A DNA stretch of 64,000 nucleotides from JADMIH01 sp036399775 (lineage in GTDB: Bacteria; Chloroflexota; Chloroflexia; QHBQ01; JADMIH01), in assembly GCA_036399775.1 (NCBI GenBank), contig DASWMJ010000048.1, positions 34,531-98,530 on the forward strand. The letters are read 5' to 3'. Shown here piece after piece: positions 18,108-26,801 of this stretch (within the stretch, counting starts at the first letter, position 1; each line of letters opens with the position of its first letter). Under the pieces are notes generated by a model, which searched no databases, was not told where the DNA came from, and saw nothing but the letters and a program-made list of their open reading frames with translations. The position numbers were made by a program, and so were the translations under genes.

Positions 18108-19712
18108 ATGCAAACCCAGGAAGAAGTAACGGCTGTCGAAGGGCTGGAGATAACGGCCCCGATCTCCACTGAATACGCAGAGATATTGACGCCCCATGCG
18201 TTGCGCTTCATCGAGGCGCTCGCGTGCGAGTTCGACTCCACCCGCGAAATCCTGCTCGACCGCAGGGTGGCCCGCCAGGCCAGGATTGACGCGGGCTACA
18301 TGCCCCACTTCCTGGCAGAGACCGCGACTATCAGGGAGGGGGATTGGACAGTCGCGCCCCTCCCCGCCGATTTGCAGGACAGGCGCGTGGAGATCACCGG
18401 CCCGGCGGACCGCAAGATGATAATCAACGCCCTCAACTCCGGCGCGAAGGTCTTCATGGCCGATTTCGAGGACTCGCTGTCGCCTACCTGGGACAACCTG
18501 ATCCAGGGGCAGCTTAACCTGCGCGATGCGGTGAGGCGCACCATCAGTTTCAGCAGCCCGGAAGGCAAAGAGTACAGCTTGAACGAGCAAACGGCCACCC
18601 TCATGGTGCGCCCGCGCGGCTGGCACCTTGTGGAGAAGCACGTCCACCTGGACGGCAAGCCCATCTCCGCCAGCCTGTTCGACTTTGGCCTCTACTTCTT
18701 CCACAACGCCCACGCCCTGCTTGAGCGCGGCACCGGCCCATACTTCTACCTCCCCAAGATGGAGAGCCACCTGGAGGCCCGCCTGTGGAACGACGTATTC
18801 GTCATGGCGCAGGAGCTATTGGGCGTACCGCAGGGCAGCATCAAGGCCACCGTACTGATAGAGACTATCATGGCGGCCTTTGAGATGGATGAGATATTGT
18901 ACGAATTGCGTGAGCACTCGGCGGGCCTCAACTGCGGGCGCTGGGACTACATCTTCAGTTGCATCAAGAAGTTCCGCAACCTGCCTGAGTTCATCTACCC
19001 CGACCGCGCCCAGGTGACGATGACCACCCACCCCATGCGCTCATATTCGCTACTCGCCATCAAGACGTGCCACCGCCGCAAGGTCCACGCGATGGGCGGC
19101 ATGTCGGCCTACATCCCGGTCAAGAACCAGCCCGAAGCCAACGAGCGCGCCATGGCCCAGGTGCGCGCCGACAAAGAGCGCGAGGCGACGGACGGGCATG
19201 ACGGCACATGGGTGGCGCACCCCGGCCTGGTGCCCATCGCGCTGGAAGCCTTCGACCGGGAGATGCCCGCGCCCAACCAGATAGAGCGCACCCGCGACGA
19301 CGTTACCGTCACCGAAGCCGATCTGCTGGCAGTCCCAGGCGGCACTATCACCGAGCAGGGGCTACGCACCAATATCAACGTGGGGCTGCAATACCTGGCG
19401 GCGTGGCTGGCGGGTTCGGGCGCGGTGCCCATCTATAATCTGATGGAGGACGCCGCCACCGCCGAGATAAGCAGGTCGCAAATCTGGCAGTGGATACGCC
19501 ACCCCGCGGGCGTGCTTGAGGACGGGCGCAAAGTGACGGTTGAGCTTTTCAGGCAAATGCTCGATGAGGAGCTACCGAAGATAGAGGCCGAAGTGGGCGC
19601 GGAGGTGTACGCCGCAGGCAAGTACGGCCAGGCGCGCCAATTGCTTACAGACCTGACGGCATCAGAGGAGTTTGTAGAATTTCTTACCATACCAGGATAC
19701 GAATACCTGTAG
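18108..19712 (+). CDS. aceB: Malate synthase A
   Basis: The 534-residue protein is malate synthase of the A type (about 530 residues), which condenses glyoxylate with acetyl-CoA to malate in the glyoxylate bypass. Conserved features include MADFEDSLSPTWDN, TLMVRPRGWHL, the catalytic-arginine region, KMESHLEARLWND, GTIKATVLIET-like GSIKATVLIETIMAAFEMDE, and NCGRWDYIFS; the C-terminal half has VHAMGGMSA and GTWVAHPGL. I start at the ATG at 18108 with GAGGAG 11 bases before it; the open frame upstream passes through a family F repeat. aceA follows 23 bases later. Confidence 0.95.
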   Translation: MQTQEEVTAVEGLEITAPISTEYAEILTPHALRFIEALACEFDSTREILLDRRVARQARIDAGYMPHFLAETATIREGDWTVAPLPADLQDRRVEITGPADRKMIINALNSGAKVFMADFEDSLSPTWDNLIQGQLNLRDAVRRTISFSSPEGKEYSLNEQTATLMVRPRGWHLVEKHVHLDGKPISASLFDFGLYFFHNAHALLERGTGPYFYLPKMESHLEARLWNDVFVMAQELLGVPQGSIKATVLIETIMAAFEMDEILYELREHSAGLNCGRWDYIFSCIKKFRNLPEFIYPDRAQVTMTTHPMRSYSLLAIKTCHRRKVHAMGGMSAYIPVKNQPEANERAMAQVRADKEREATDGHDGTWVAHPGLVPIALEAFDREMPAPNQIERTRDDVTVTEADLLAVPGGTITEQGLRTNINVGLQYLAAWLAGSGAVPIYNLMEDAATAEISRSQIWQWIRHPAGVLEDGRKVTVELFRQMLDEELPKIEAEVGAEVYAAGKYGQARQLLTDLTASEEFVEFLTIPGYEYL

Positions 19713-19735
19713 GAAAAGAGTAGGAGGCAACAACC

Positions 19736-21013
19736 ATGGTCAATGGCGACATGGTAGAAGAGATAACGCGAAGCTGGACGCTCGACTCGCGGTGGGAAGG
19801 GGTCACGCGCCCTTACACGCCGGAGGACGTTGCGCGGCTCGGAGGCTCGGTGCGGATCGAGCACACCCTGGCTAGGATGGGCGCGGAGAGGCTGTGGCAC
19901 CTGCTCCATACGGAGGAGTACGTGGCCGCGCTCGGCGCGCTCACCGGCAACCAGGCTATGCAGCAGGTCAGGGCGGGCCTCAACGCCATCTACCTGAGCG
20001 GCTGGCAGGTGGCGGCGGACGCCAACCTCGCAGGGGAGATGTACCCCGACCAGAGCCTCTACCCCGCCAACAGCGTGCCCCAGGTGGTGCGCCGCATCAA
20101 CGCCGCCTTGCAGCGCGCCGACCAGATAGACCGTATAGAGGGGCGCAACGGCACGTACTGGTTCGCGCCCATACTGGCCGACGGAGAAGCGGGCTTCGGT
20201 GGCCCCCTCAACGTATTCGAGATGACGAAGGCGATGATCGAGGCGGGCGCGGCGGGGGTCCACTTCGAGGACCAGCTTGCCTCCGAGAAGAAGTGCGGGC
20301 ACATGGGCGGCAAGGTGCTCATCCCCACGATGCACGCCATCCGCAACCTCGTGGCCGCGCGGCTGGCAGCCGACGTTATGGCGGTGCCGACCATCATCGT
20401 GGCCCGCACCGACGCGAACGCCGCTACCCTCCTCACCAACGACGTTGACCCCGCCGACCAACCCTTCCTCACCGGAGAGCGCACCGCAGAGGGCTTTTTC
20501 CAGGTGCGCTGCGGGCTGGACGCAGCCATCGCGCGCGCTCGCTCATACGCCGCGTATGCCGACATGGTGTGGTGCGAGACCGCGGAGCCAAGCCTGGAAG
20601 AAGCTCGCCGCTTCGCTGACGGCGTACACGAGCAGTACCCCGGCAAGCTGCTGGCTTACAACTGCTCGCCCTCCTTCAACTGGCAGAAGAAGCTGGACGC
20701 GACCAGCATCGCCAATTTCCAGCGCGAGTTGGGCGCGATGGGCTACAAGTTCCAGTTCGTCACGCTAGCCGGGTTCCACTCGCTCAACTTCGGCATGTTC
20801 GATTTGGCGCGCGGCTACCGGGCGCGCGGCATGGAGGCGTACTCGGAGCTACAGCAGGCCGAGTTCGCAGCCGAGGCTCAGGGCTATACCGCCACCAGGC
20901 ACCAGCGCGAGGTCGGCACCGGCTATTTCGATGAGGTAGCCCAGGTAATCGCGGGCGGCGCATCTTCGACGGTGGCACTCGCGGGGTCCACCGAGCAAGA
21001 GCAGTTCCACTGA
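19736..21013 (+). CDS. aceA: Isocitrate lyase
   Basis: The 425-residue enzyme cleaves isocitrate to succinate and glyoxylate, the first step of the bypass. It has the catalytic signature KKCGHMGGKVL with the nucleophilic cysteine, the substrate-binding SGWQVAADAN segment, metal-site ADGEAGFGG and HFEDQLASEKKCGH, and the conserved YNCSPSFNW near the end. A strong ribosome site (AGGAGG) lies nine bases before the ATG. Immediately behind aceB, it is almost certainly co-transcribed with it. Confidence 0.96.
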   Translation: MVNGDMVEEITRSWTLDSRWEGVTRPYTPEDVARLGGSVRIEHTLARMGAERLWHLLHTEEYVAALGALTGNQAMQQVRAGLNAIYLSGWQVAADANLAGEMYPDQSLYPANSVPQVVRRINAALQRADQIDRIEGRNGTYWFAPILADGEAGFGGPLNVFEMTKAMIEAGAAGVHFEDQLASEKKCGHMGGKVLIPTMHAIRNLVAARLAADVMAVPTIIVARTDANAATLLTNDVDPADQPFLTGERTAEGFFQVRCGLDAAIARARSYAAYADMVWCETAEPSLEEARRFADGVHEQYPGKLLAYNCSPSFNWQKKLDATSIANFQRELGAMGYKFQFVTLAGFHSLNFGMFDLARGYRARGMEAYSELQQAEFAAEAQGYTATRHQREVGTGYFDEVAQVIAGGASSTVALAGSTEQEQFH

Positions 21014-21082
21014 GACAAACCGCCTCTTTGTTAGCACTCCAAGAGGTAACAGTTATCAGCTAAAGTAGGAGCGTGTTCACTT

Positions 21083-21364
21083 ATGCCACCGATTGAAGCC
21101 ATTTACCAGAACGGCGTCTTTCGCCCAATCCATCCTGTAGAACTACCGGAAGGGGCGCGAGTGCAGGTGAGTGTCATAGAGCAAGACCAATTACTAGAAG
21201 CGGACCAACCTACAAGGGCGGCACAGCCCCTGGTTGGTGAGGAGTTGGCTGGACTCCTGGACCAGATTGCCGCTCTCCCATATACGCCACACCCTGATGG
21301 GCGAACCGACATATCAACTCACCATGATGAAATTCTCTATCCGAATCATGGGGAGCTAGCGTGA
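21083..21364 (+). CDS. AF2212/DUF104-type antitoxin
   Basis: The 93-residue protein starts with PPIEAIYQNGVFRPIHPVEL and LPEGARVQVSV, the signature of the AF2212-like (DUF104) antitoxin family. The C-terminal half is unstructured-looking and probably wraps the toxin. The stop overlaps the next gene's GTG (GTGA). With its partner it forms the second toxin-antitoxin pair around the glyoxylate genes. Confidence 0.8.
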   Translation: MPPIEAIYQNGVFRPIHPVELPEGARVQVSVIEQDQLLEADQPTRAAQPLVGEELAGLLDQIAALPYTPHPDGRTDISTHHDEILYPNHGELA

Positions 21365-21756
21365 TCTTTGTTGATACCGGTGCCTTGTTTGCTTATGCGG
21401 TCCCAGACGACGAGCACCATAAGATAGCTCAACAATGGGTTCGCCAGAACCGGGTGCCGCTGATCACAACCGACTATATAATTGATGAAATCCTGACGCT
21501 GCTCAGAGCGCGTAAGCAATCCGCAAGAGCTACTCAGATTGGCGAATTGCTTTTCGGTGGTAGGTTAGCCAAACTCTATTACTTGGCTGAAGACGATATC
21601 CTTGCCTCCTGGCAGGTGTTTCGCACTTACTCCGACAAGGAATGGAGCTTCACCGACTGCACGAGCAAAGTGGTAATAGATAAGCTCAGGCTCACCCACG
21701 CTTTCTCTTTCGACCAGCATTTTCGCCAATTCGGCGCGGTAGTTGTTGTACCGTAA
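21361..21756 (+). CDS. vapC: PIN-domain RNase toxin (VapC type)
   Basis: The 131-residue protein starts at GTG 21361 and has the PIN layout: Asp5 in MIFVDTGALFAY, Glu in TDYIIDEILTLL, Asp in SFTDCTSKVV and a terminal Asp in FSFDQHF. This family (often paired with AF2212 antitoxins) cleaves structured RNA. It overlaps its antitoxin by four bases. Confidence 0.85.
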   Translation: MIFVDTGALFAYAVPDDEHHKIAQQWVRQNRVPLITTDYIIDEILTLLRARKQSARATQIGELLFGGRLAKLYYLAEDDILASWQVFRTYSDKEWSFTDCTSKVVIDKLRLTHAFSFDQHFRQFGAVVVVP

Positions 21757-21784
21757 GGACTGAATCCTGACCCCTGATCCTCCG

Positions 21785-23941
21785 TCAGTCAGTTCGCGGT
21801 AGCGACAGCAGCACGCGCGTGTACTTGCCCGGCACGCTCTCTGTCGAGAGGGAGCCGCCGACAACCGCCATCATGGTGCTGTGCAAAGCCAGTCCCTGGC
21901 CGCTACCCCCGTTGGTGCGCGATACGGTGCCCAACCCTACCCCATCATCCTCTACAACGATTTCCAGCCCATCCCGGCATGCCATCGCCACGCGCAGGTG
22001 CAGGGGGCGCGAAACGTCGCCGTTGCGCCCATAGTGACCGGCGTTTCGGATGGCTTCACGGGCGGCATAAAAGAGCACCTCGGAGGTCAGGGATGGGATG
22101 TGTTGCGCTTCGCTCGCGGCCTCCGGCTCGACCTGCCACTCTATGCCGTCGAACGCCCCGCCAAACTCCCTCTCAACCGCCTGCCGCAACGCGCCTACCA
22201 ATCCCAGCCGGGCTACCTCCGGCGCGGCGGTGGTCGGCATCTCGCGCAACAGGTCGGATAGCTGCCGGTGGACCTCTCCCAGTAACGCGAGGGCATCGGG
22301 TGGGGCGCTACCGTTCATGCCCGATGGGCTGCTCAGGGCCAGCATCGCCGTGTGCAGGCGGGGCAATACGTCGTCGTGCAATAGGCGGCGGGCGCGCCTA
22401 TCCAGCACCTGGCTCTCGGCCAGCCTCTGGCGTTGCAGCGACATGAGGCGTTGCGCCATCTCCGCGCTGGCCCGCGTGTCAACCAGCCTCTCGCCACTGG
22501 CGCGGGCAATCTCTATCTCCTCCTGCGTGTAAAGCCCGCCGTCCACCTTCTCGCCCAACAGCAGCACGCCTATCAGCCCGCGCTCGCTCCACAACGGCAC
22601 CGCCCACATCGCCCCGCCGTACCGCCCAGGGTCGAGCGGTACGCACATCGTCTGGGGAGAGTGCAGCCCAGATGCTATTTCGTTCAGGGGCAATTGGGGC
22701 ACGTCCGCGCCGCCGGGGTAGACGAGTGGCGGGCCGACAAGCGGCGATAGCGGCCCAAGCGCGGCAAGGTAGGCCCTGCGCGTGCCGAGCACATCCGCAC
22801 AGAGAGCGCGGAAAGGCGTGCCCGCATCTACTACGGGCGATGCCTGTTCGTTGCGCGCCAGGAGGTCTTCGTAGAGGCGTTGGCTGGCGACGAAGGGGCG
22901 CAGGAGGTCTATGTACCTGTCGCGCTCGGCGTAGGAGCGCCAGCTGAAGAGGGCGTAGAAGACCGCCATCAGTATAGTAGCGCCCAGCAGCACATACACG
23001 GGAGGCCAGTTACGCGCCAGGCTGCCCGCCACGAGCACGCTGTACCCAGCCGCCAGCACGACCGCGCTCCTCCACTGCCGCACCAGGCCGCGCCGGGGGA
23101 GCGACTTGCCGGTGAATATCTCGTATGAAACAATAGCCTGCCCCAGCAGCACGTTCGCCACCCCAATCAACGAGGAAATCAGCAGGTCGAACAGGCCGAA
23201 CGTAAACTCTATTTCGCTGTAGACGTTGGAGAAGGTCTGCCTGCGCGCAGCCAGCACCAGCCACACCATAGCCGCCGTGACCAGCAGGCTAACCAGCAGC
23301 AGCACCACAGAAGTGGCGACCAGCCAGGGCCGCGCCCTGCGCCGCGCAAGGTCGCCCATGACGCGCTCCGTTGGGCCGGGGCGGCGCACCACGTCGAGGG
23401 ACAGGCCCATGCACAGGATGGTGTAGGCGGGGAAGAGGAACACGAGGAGCCACGTGCTGTCGAGGAGCGGCTCCTTCGAGAAGTTGAGGGCAGGCACCTG
23501 CGTGTAGGCGGGAAGGGGGTTGGTGAAGAGGAGGAGGGTTGCGAGTACCAGGGCGAGGAGGGCCGTGACGTAGAACATCGGGCGGTGCCTGCGGTAGAGA
23601 GCGGTCTGCCTGTTCTCCCAGAAGCCCGCGTACCAGAGCATGACCACGTACCACGCGAAGGGCAGGGCTACCACAGGCACCCACCCCGACTGCCACCAGA
23701 AGTTCATCCCCTGGCTCATGTGCCGGATGCCCTGCCCCAGGATGGACGAGTGGCTTACGAAGAAGGCCGCCGCCATCAGCAGACCGCCGCCCGCCACCCA
23801 CACCCCCCACCTGCCCCGCCGCTCGGCGTTGAGGAGCACGGTCAGCCCCAGCCACAGCAGCACGATGGTGTTGAAGAGCGATACGGACATCACTGCCCAA
23901 TCGAGCAGGAACTCCGGCGTCACTCCTCCCAGGGTACCCAT
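21785..23941 (-). CDS. Membrane sensor histidine kinase
   Basis: The 718-residue protein has about eight to nine membrane helices in residues 1-335, a GAF-like sensor domain (about 345-500), a NarL-type dimerisation helix with the phospho-acceptor His522 in RRLLHDDVLPRLH, and an HATPase domain (about 600-715) with N-box REAIRNAGHYGR and G1 box VVEDDGVGLG. NarL-type kinases pair with LuxR-type regulators, and one is encoded directly upstream with a 22-base overlap. The signal it senses is unknown; the N-terminal part resembles 7TM-type sensor regions. Confidence 0.85.
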   Translation of the reverse strand: MGTLGGVTPEFLLDWAVMSVSLFNTIVLLWLGLTVLLNAERRGRWGVWVAGGGLLMAAAFFVSHSSILGQGIRHMSQGMNFWWQSGWVPVVALPFAWYVVMLWYAGFWENRQTALYRRHRPMFYVTALLALVLATLLLFTNPLPAYTQVPALNFSKEPLLDSTWLLVFLFPAYTILCMGLSLDVVRRPGPTERVMGDLARRRARPWLVATSVVLLLVSLLVTAAMVWLVLAARRQTFSNVYSEIEFTFGLFDLLISSLIGVANVLLGQAIVSYEIFTGKSLPRRGLVRQWRSAVVLAAGYSVLVAGSLARNWPPVYVLLGATILMAVFYALFSWRSYAERDRYIDLLRPFVASQRLYEDLLARNEQASPVVDAGTPFRALCADVLGTRRAYLAALGPLSPLVGPPLVYPGGADVPQLPLNEIASGLHSPQTMCVPLDPGRYGGAMWAVPLWSERGLIGVLLLGEKVDGGLYTQEEIEIARASGERLVDTRASAEMAQRLMSLQRQRLAESQVLDRRARRLLHDDVLPRLHTAMLALSSPSGMNGSAPPDALALLGEVHRQLSDLLREMPTTAAPEVARLGLVGALRQAVEREFGGAFDGIEWQVEPEAASEAQHIPSLTSEVLFYAAREAIRNAGHYGRNGDVSRPLHLRVAMACRDGLEIVVEDDGVGLGTVSRTNGGSGQGLALHSTMMAVVGGSLSTESVPGKYTRVLLSLPRTD

Positions 23942-24657
23942 TCTTCCCGTTCGTTCATCACGAGGGCCGTGCCGTCGGGGTCCCAGGCGAGCATCCTGCC
24001 CGACTGCACGATGAGGGCGGCACGGGTGCGCGCCACCTTCTCATCGGTGTTGGTGTCGTTGAGGCCCCAGGCGCAGTATATCTGCCCGTTGGTGCGGCTG
24101 ATGGTGCGCTTGTCGCGGAAGCCCATGCGCGCCGCTATCTGCTCGTTGGTCAGCCCCTGCGCCAGCATGCGCGCCACCGCCTGCTCGTTCGGCTCAAGCA
24201 GGGCCATAGGGGACTGCTCGTCCTTGTGGCGCACCTCCTGCACGCGCGATTCTACTTCGGGGTCAATAAAGCTGTGCCCCGCTACCGCGTCACGCAATAG
24301 GGGCTCTATCATCTGCGGCAGGAGATAGTTTGACTTGCGGACGTAGGCGTAATGGCTGAGGATGCCAGATCGTCGGAAGTCGCGGTAATAGGCATCATCG
24401 TCCTGGATGGAGTAGAAAACTACAGGCAGGCGAGGGAACTCCCGCCGTATGGCAACAGCCGCCTCGATGCCGTTCATCTGCCCCGCCAGTTGCACGTCCA
24501 TGAGTATCACATCGGGGCGGCTCGACAGGCAGAAAGCCAACGCCTCCTCGCCGCTCTCGCAGTGGTGCGCCACGCAGACCGCGCCCGTGCCGTCCAACCC
24601 CGACCGCAAAGCCAGGCGCAGGTTCTTGTTATCTTCCACTAATAGCAACTTCAGCAT
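23920..24657 (-). CDS. LuxR-family response regulator
   Basis: I use the ATG at 24657, giving 245 residues and a regular receiver start (MLKLLLVEDN); the upstream open frame covers the promoter. The receiver has acidic pocket Glu8/Asp9, phospho-acceptor Asp54 (ILMDVQLAG), Ser83 and Lys108 (YVRKSNY). The C-terminal domain (about 165-230) has a LuxR-type helix-turn-helix: LEPNEQAVARMLAQGLTNEQIAARM. It is coupled to the kinase gene by overlap and should be its cognate regulator. Confidence 0.85.
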   Translation of the reverse strand: MLKLLLVEDNKNLRLALRSGLDGTGAVCVAHHCESGEEALAFCLSSRPDVILMDVQLAGQMNGIEAAVAIRREFPRLPVVFYSIQDDDAYYRDFRRSGILSHYAYVRKSNYLLPQMIEPLLRDAVAGHSFIDPEVESRVQEVRHKDEQSPMALLEPNEQAVARMLAQGLTNEQIAARMGFRDKRTISRTNGQIYCAWGLNDTNTDEKVARTRAALIVQSGRMLAWDPDGTALVMNEREEWVPWEE

Positions 24658-24690
24658 GCTATACCACCCTACAGGGATATGTACCCTTTG

Positions 24691-24719
24691 AGGGTAGCAG
24701 AGAGGGGTTGCCCTGTCAA
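24691..24719 (-). promoter_or_regulatory. Promoter of the two-component operon
   Basis: On the minus strand TTGACA (24719-24714) is followed after 17 bases by TACCCT (24696-24691). Transcription would begin about 30 bases before the regulator ATG. Confidence 0.5.
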
Positions 24720-24741
24720 GCACCTGCGTGCCAGGCGAAAT

Positions 24742-24834
24742 GAAGAATCTCGCTCCTCGCGCATCCTCTTGCCTTTGCGTTACCCCAGGCTACTACGCGA
24801 GGGACGAGATTCTTCACTTCGTTCATAATGACAA
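24742..24834. repeat. Family F element (AAGAATCTCGCTCCTCGCGC ... GATTCTT)
   Basis: An inverted pair, AGAATCTCGCTCCTCGCG and CGCGAGGGACGAGATTCT, flanks a CATCCTCTTGCCTTTGCG core. Nearly the same core appears at 51214-51331. It lies in the divergent space between the response regulator and a membrane protein gene. Confidence 0.8.
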
Positions 24835-24945
24835 GGGTGGTGGGGTGACGTTTCCCTACAGCCCGATTTTGCATCAGCCTTTATATTGCGTGATTAGCTG
24901 TGGATATTTGTTTGTGCTTTGAACATGGAGAGTAGAATATACGTC

Positions 24946-24988
24946 GTGATAGCGTATGCTTCACGCAATACGCAGTACGTACTACGCT
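24946..24988. repeat. Single arm of family C (ACGCAATACGCAGTACG)
   Basis: This is a CGT/GCAATACG-rich stretch like the outer arms of the composite elements at 25568 and 62812, with an internal palindrome CGTAGTACGTACTACG-like. It directly precedes the ribosome site of the next gene. Together with the family F element it fills the 345-base gap. Confidence 0.6.
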
Positions 24989-25002
24989 GCTCGGAGGGGA
25001 AG

Positions 25003-25566
25003 ATGGCGGCAAACCGGAGGATTGTTGGGCTGGCGATGTCGGAGATGGCGGGGGTGGGGGTGCTGGCGTTGCTGGCTTATTACCTGCCTCTGTCGGGGGC
25101 CGCAGGCATGCAGGATGTGTGGTCGGTGGAGAGGGTATTGGCTTATTTGCTCCTATTCATGGGGCCGCTCTTCATCTTTTTGCCGCCAGTCCTGCTGCTG
25201 CGGTTAGGGCCTGTGTGGCTGCTAGGCGCGGGGTCGTGGGCGCTGCTCGGTTATGTGCTAGTATTCGTTGGCGCACCCACCAGGCAGGAGGCAGGCTTCT
25301 TTGTCTACGCGGCATTCCTGACCCTCCTGTTCGTCGCGCTGGCCTCCGCGCTCAGCGTGCCCGCGGGCGCTATCAGCAGGCGAATGCTACCCCCTGCCAG
25401 GCCGAACTTAGAGATGGTGCGCGCCATGCGGCAGGGCGGCCTGCTGGCGCTGTTCGTGGTTGCCTTGCTTGCCATGTCGCCCCTGGGCGTGCTCAACTGG
25501 CTCAATACGCTCCTTGTCTTCACCATAGTCGCCCTGACAGAGTTCTTCTTCCTTGCGCGGGACTGA
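25003..25566 (+). CDS. Six-helix membrane protein of unknown function
   Basis: The start is placed at the ATG at 25003, which has GGAGGGGA directly before it; the open frame upstream covers a repeat. The 187-residue product is almost entirely hydrophobic, with about six helices and a positively charged loop (SRRMLPPARPNLEMVRAMR, about 130-148). I do not recognise a family. A composite repeat starts one base after its stop. Confidence 0.6.
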   Translation: MAANRRIVGLAMSEMAGVGVLALLAYYLPLSGAAGMQDVWSVERVLAYLLLFMGPLFIFLPPVLLLRLGPVWLLGAGSWALLGYVLVFVGAPTRQEAGFFVYAAFLTLLFVALASALSVPAGAISRRMLPPARPNLEMVRAMRQGGLLALFVVALLAMSPLGVLNWLNTLLVFTIVALTEFFFLARD

Positions 25567-25567
25567 G

Positions 25568-25730
25568 CGTGAAACGTGATGCGTACTGCGTAGTACGTAT
25601 TGCGTAATAATTGAACCACAAAGACACAAAGAGCACGAAGCTCGCTAAGATAATGAATTGAACCGCAGAGGTGCAGAGGTTATTTAGGGATTACGCAATA
25701 CGTACTACGCAATACGCATCAGGTTTTACG
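25568..25730. repeat. Composite palindromic element 1 (outer CGT arms, inner AACCGCAAAGAC core)
   Basis: The left arm 25568-25608 and right arm 25690-25730 are inverted copies of about 41 bases with only a few mismatches. Between them lie two core units: TTGAACCACAAAGACACAAAG and TTGAACCGCAGAGGTGCAGAG. The same plan recurs at 31879, 39048 and 62812. The element begins directly after a stop codon and ends 45 bases before the -10 of tyrA. Confidence 0.85.
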
Positions 25731-25774
25731 TTCTTGTTGGCAAAAAACTGTGAACCTGCGGGGCTTAAAGCGGG

Positions 25775-25780
25775 TATAAT
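25775..25780 (+). promoter_or_regulatory. -10 box six bases before the tyrA ATG (probable leaderless start)
   Basis: A perfect TATAAT ends six bases before the ATG at 25787. No ribosome site exists and no good -35 is seen. The mRNA would start at the start codon. Confidence 0.65.
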
Positions 25781-25786
25781 GATTGT

Positions 25787-26797
25787 ATGAACAAGACTGC
25801 AATCATCGGCCTCGGCCTTGTGGGGAACTCTATGGGGCTGGCCCTGAAGCGGGCATATGCAGCCGAACCGGATGCTCTGCGCCTGGCCGGGTTCGACCCC
25901 GACCGCTCGCGCGAGGAAGCCGCGCTCCGCAGATATGGCAGCGTGGACGAGATCGCGCCCGATCTGGAACGGGCCGTGCGGGGGGCGCAGCTTATTATCC
26001 TGGCGACTCCATCGTCCGCGACGCGTGAGGTATTGGGAGCGATTGCCCCATTCGTTGACGAGAGTATGACAGTCACCGACACTCTCTCGACCAAAGCGCC
26101 TGTTATGGCGTGGGCCAAAGAGCTTCTGGGTGGACGTGCTAGCTTCGTCGGCGGCCACCCTTTCTCCAAATCAATGGACCTGGAAGCGGCGACGGGCGAT
26201 GACGTGCCAGGCGCGGACCTCTTTCTGAACGCGCCTTACGCCATCATGCCCCTGACGAACGCGCGCAACGAAGCCCTCAACAGAGTTATATCCCTTGTTG
26301 AGAGCCTGGGCGCGCACCCTTTGTTCATAGACCCGGTTGAGCACGATTCCTTCCTGGCAGCCACGAGCCACCTGGCATACGTAGCTAGCGCCGCCCTGAT
26401 GCGCGTGACCTCCAAAAGCCCTGGGTGGGCGGACATGCGCGGGTTCGCCAATCAGCAGTTCAAGAGCGTCACCGACCCGATGGCTACCGACGCGCAGGTG
26501 CTCACCGACGGGCTTATCGCCAACCGCCAGATGCTGCTGGCGTGGATGGACCAGTACATGCTCACTCTACAGGACTTGCGGGAGCAGATTGCCGGGAGCG
26601 ACCGCGCATCGCTGCTGGCGAGCATTACCGACTGCCACGACTCACGCTATGCCTGGGCGAACGATGAGACGGACGACGCTAAAGACGCCAGGCTCAAGGC
26701 CGAATTGCGAGAGGCGATAAATGACGCTCGCCCCGCCCACAGCCTTATGGGCAACTACCTGGCCGACCGTTTCTTTCGTAAGAAAAGCGGAAAGTGA
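25787..26797 (+). CDS. tyrA: Prephenate/arogenate dehydrogenase family protein
   Basis: The 336-residue protein has an N-terminal NAD(P)-binding fold (AIIGLGLVGNSMGLALKRA), the LILATPSS segment after the Rossmann core, and the conserved GGHPFSKSMDLEAA and THLAYVASAAL segments of the TyrA family (catalytic histidines at GGHPF and at SHL). It would oxidatively decarboxylate prephenate or arogenate in tyrosine synthesis. The C-terminal extension of about 60 residues has no ACT domain, so feedback control through that domain is absent. Specificity between prephenate and arogenate cannot be told from sequence. Confidence 0.8.
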   Translation: MNKTAIIGLGLVGNSMGLALKRAYAAEPDALRLAGFDPDRSREEAALRRYGSVDEIAPDLERAVRGAQLIILATPSSATREVLGAIAPFVDESMTVTDTLSTKAPVMAWAKELLGGRASFVGGHPFSKSMDLEAATGDDVPGADLFLNAPYAIMPLTNARNEALNRVISLVESLGAHPLFIDPVEHDSFLAATSHLAYVASAALMRVTSKSPGWADMRGFANQQFKSVTDPMATDAQVLTDGLIANRQMLLAWMDQYMLTLQDLREQIAGSDRASLLASITDCHDSRYAWANDETDDAKDARLKAELREAINDARPAHSLMGNYLADRFFRKKSGK

Positions 26798-26801
26798 CGA
26801 G

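Noticed and set aside
19433..20461. Minus-strand frame of 342 codons opposite aceB and aceA
   Set aside because: Both plus-strand genes are certain; the minus frame has no recognisable domain.
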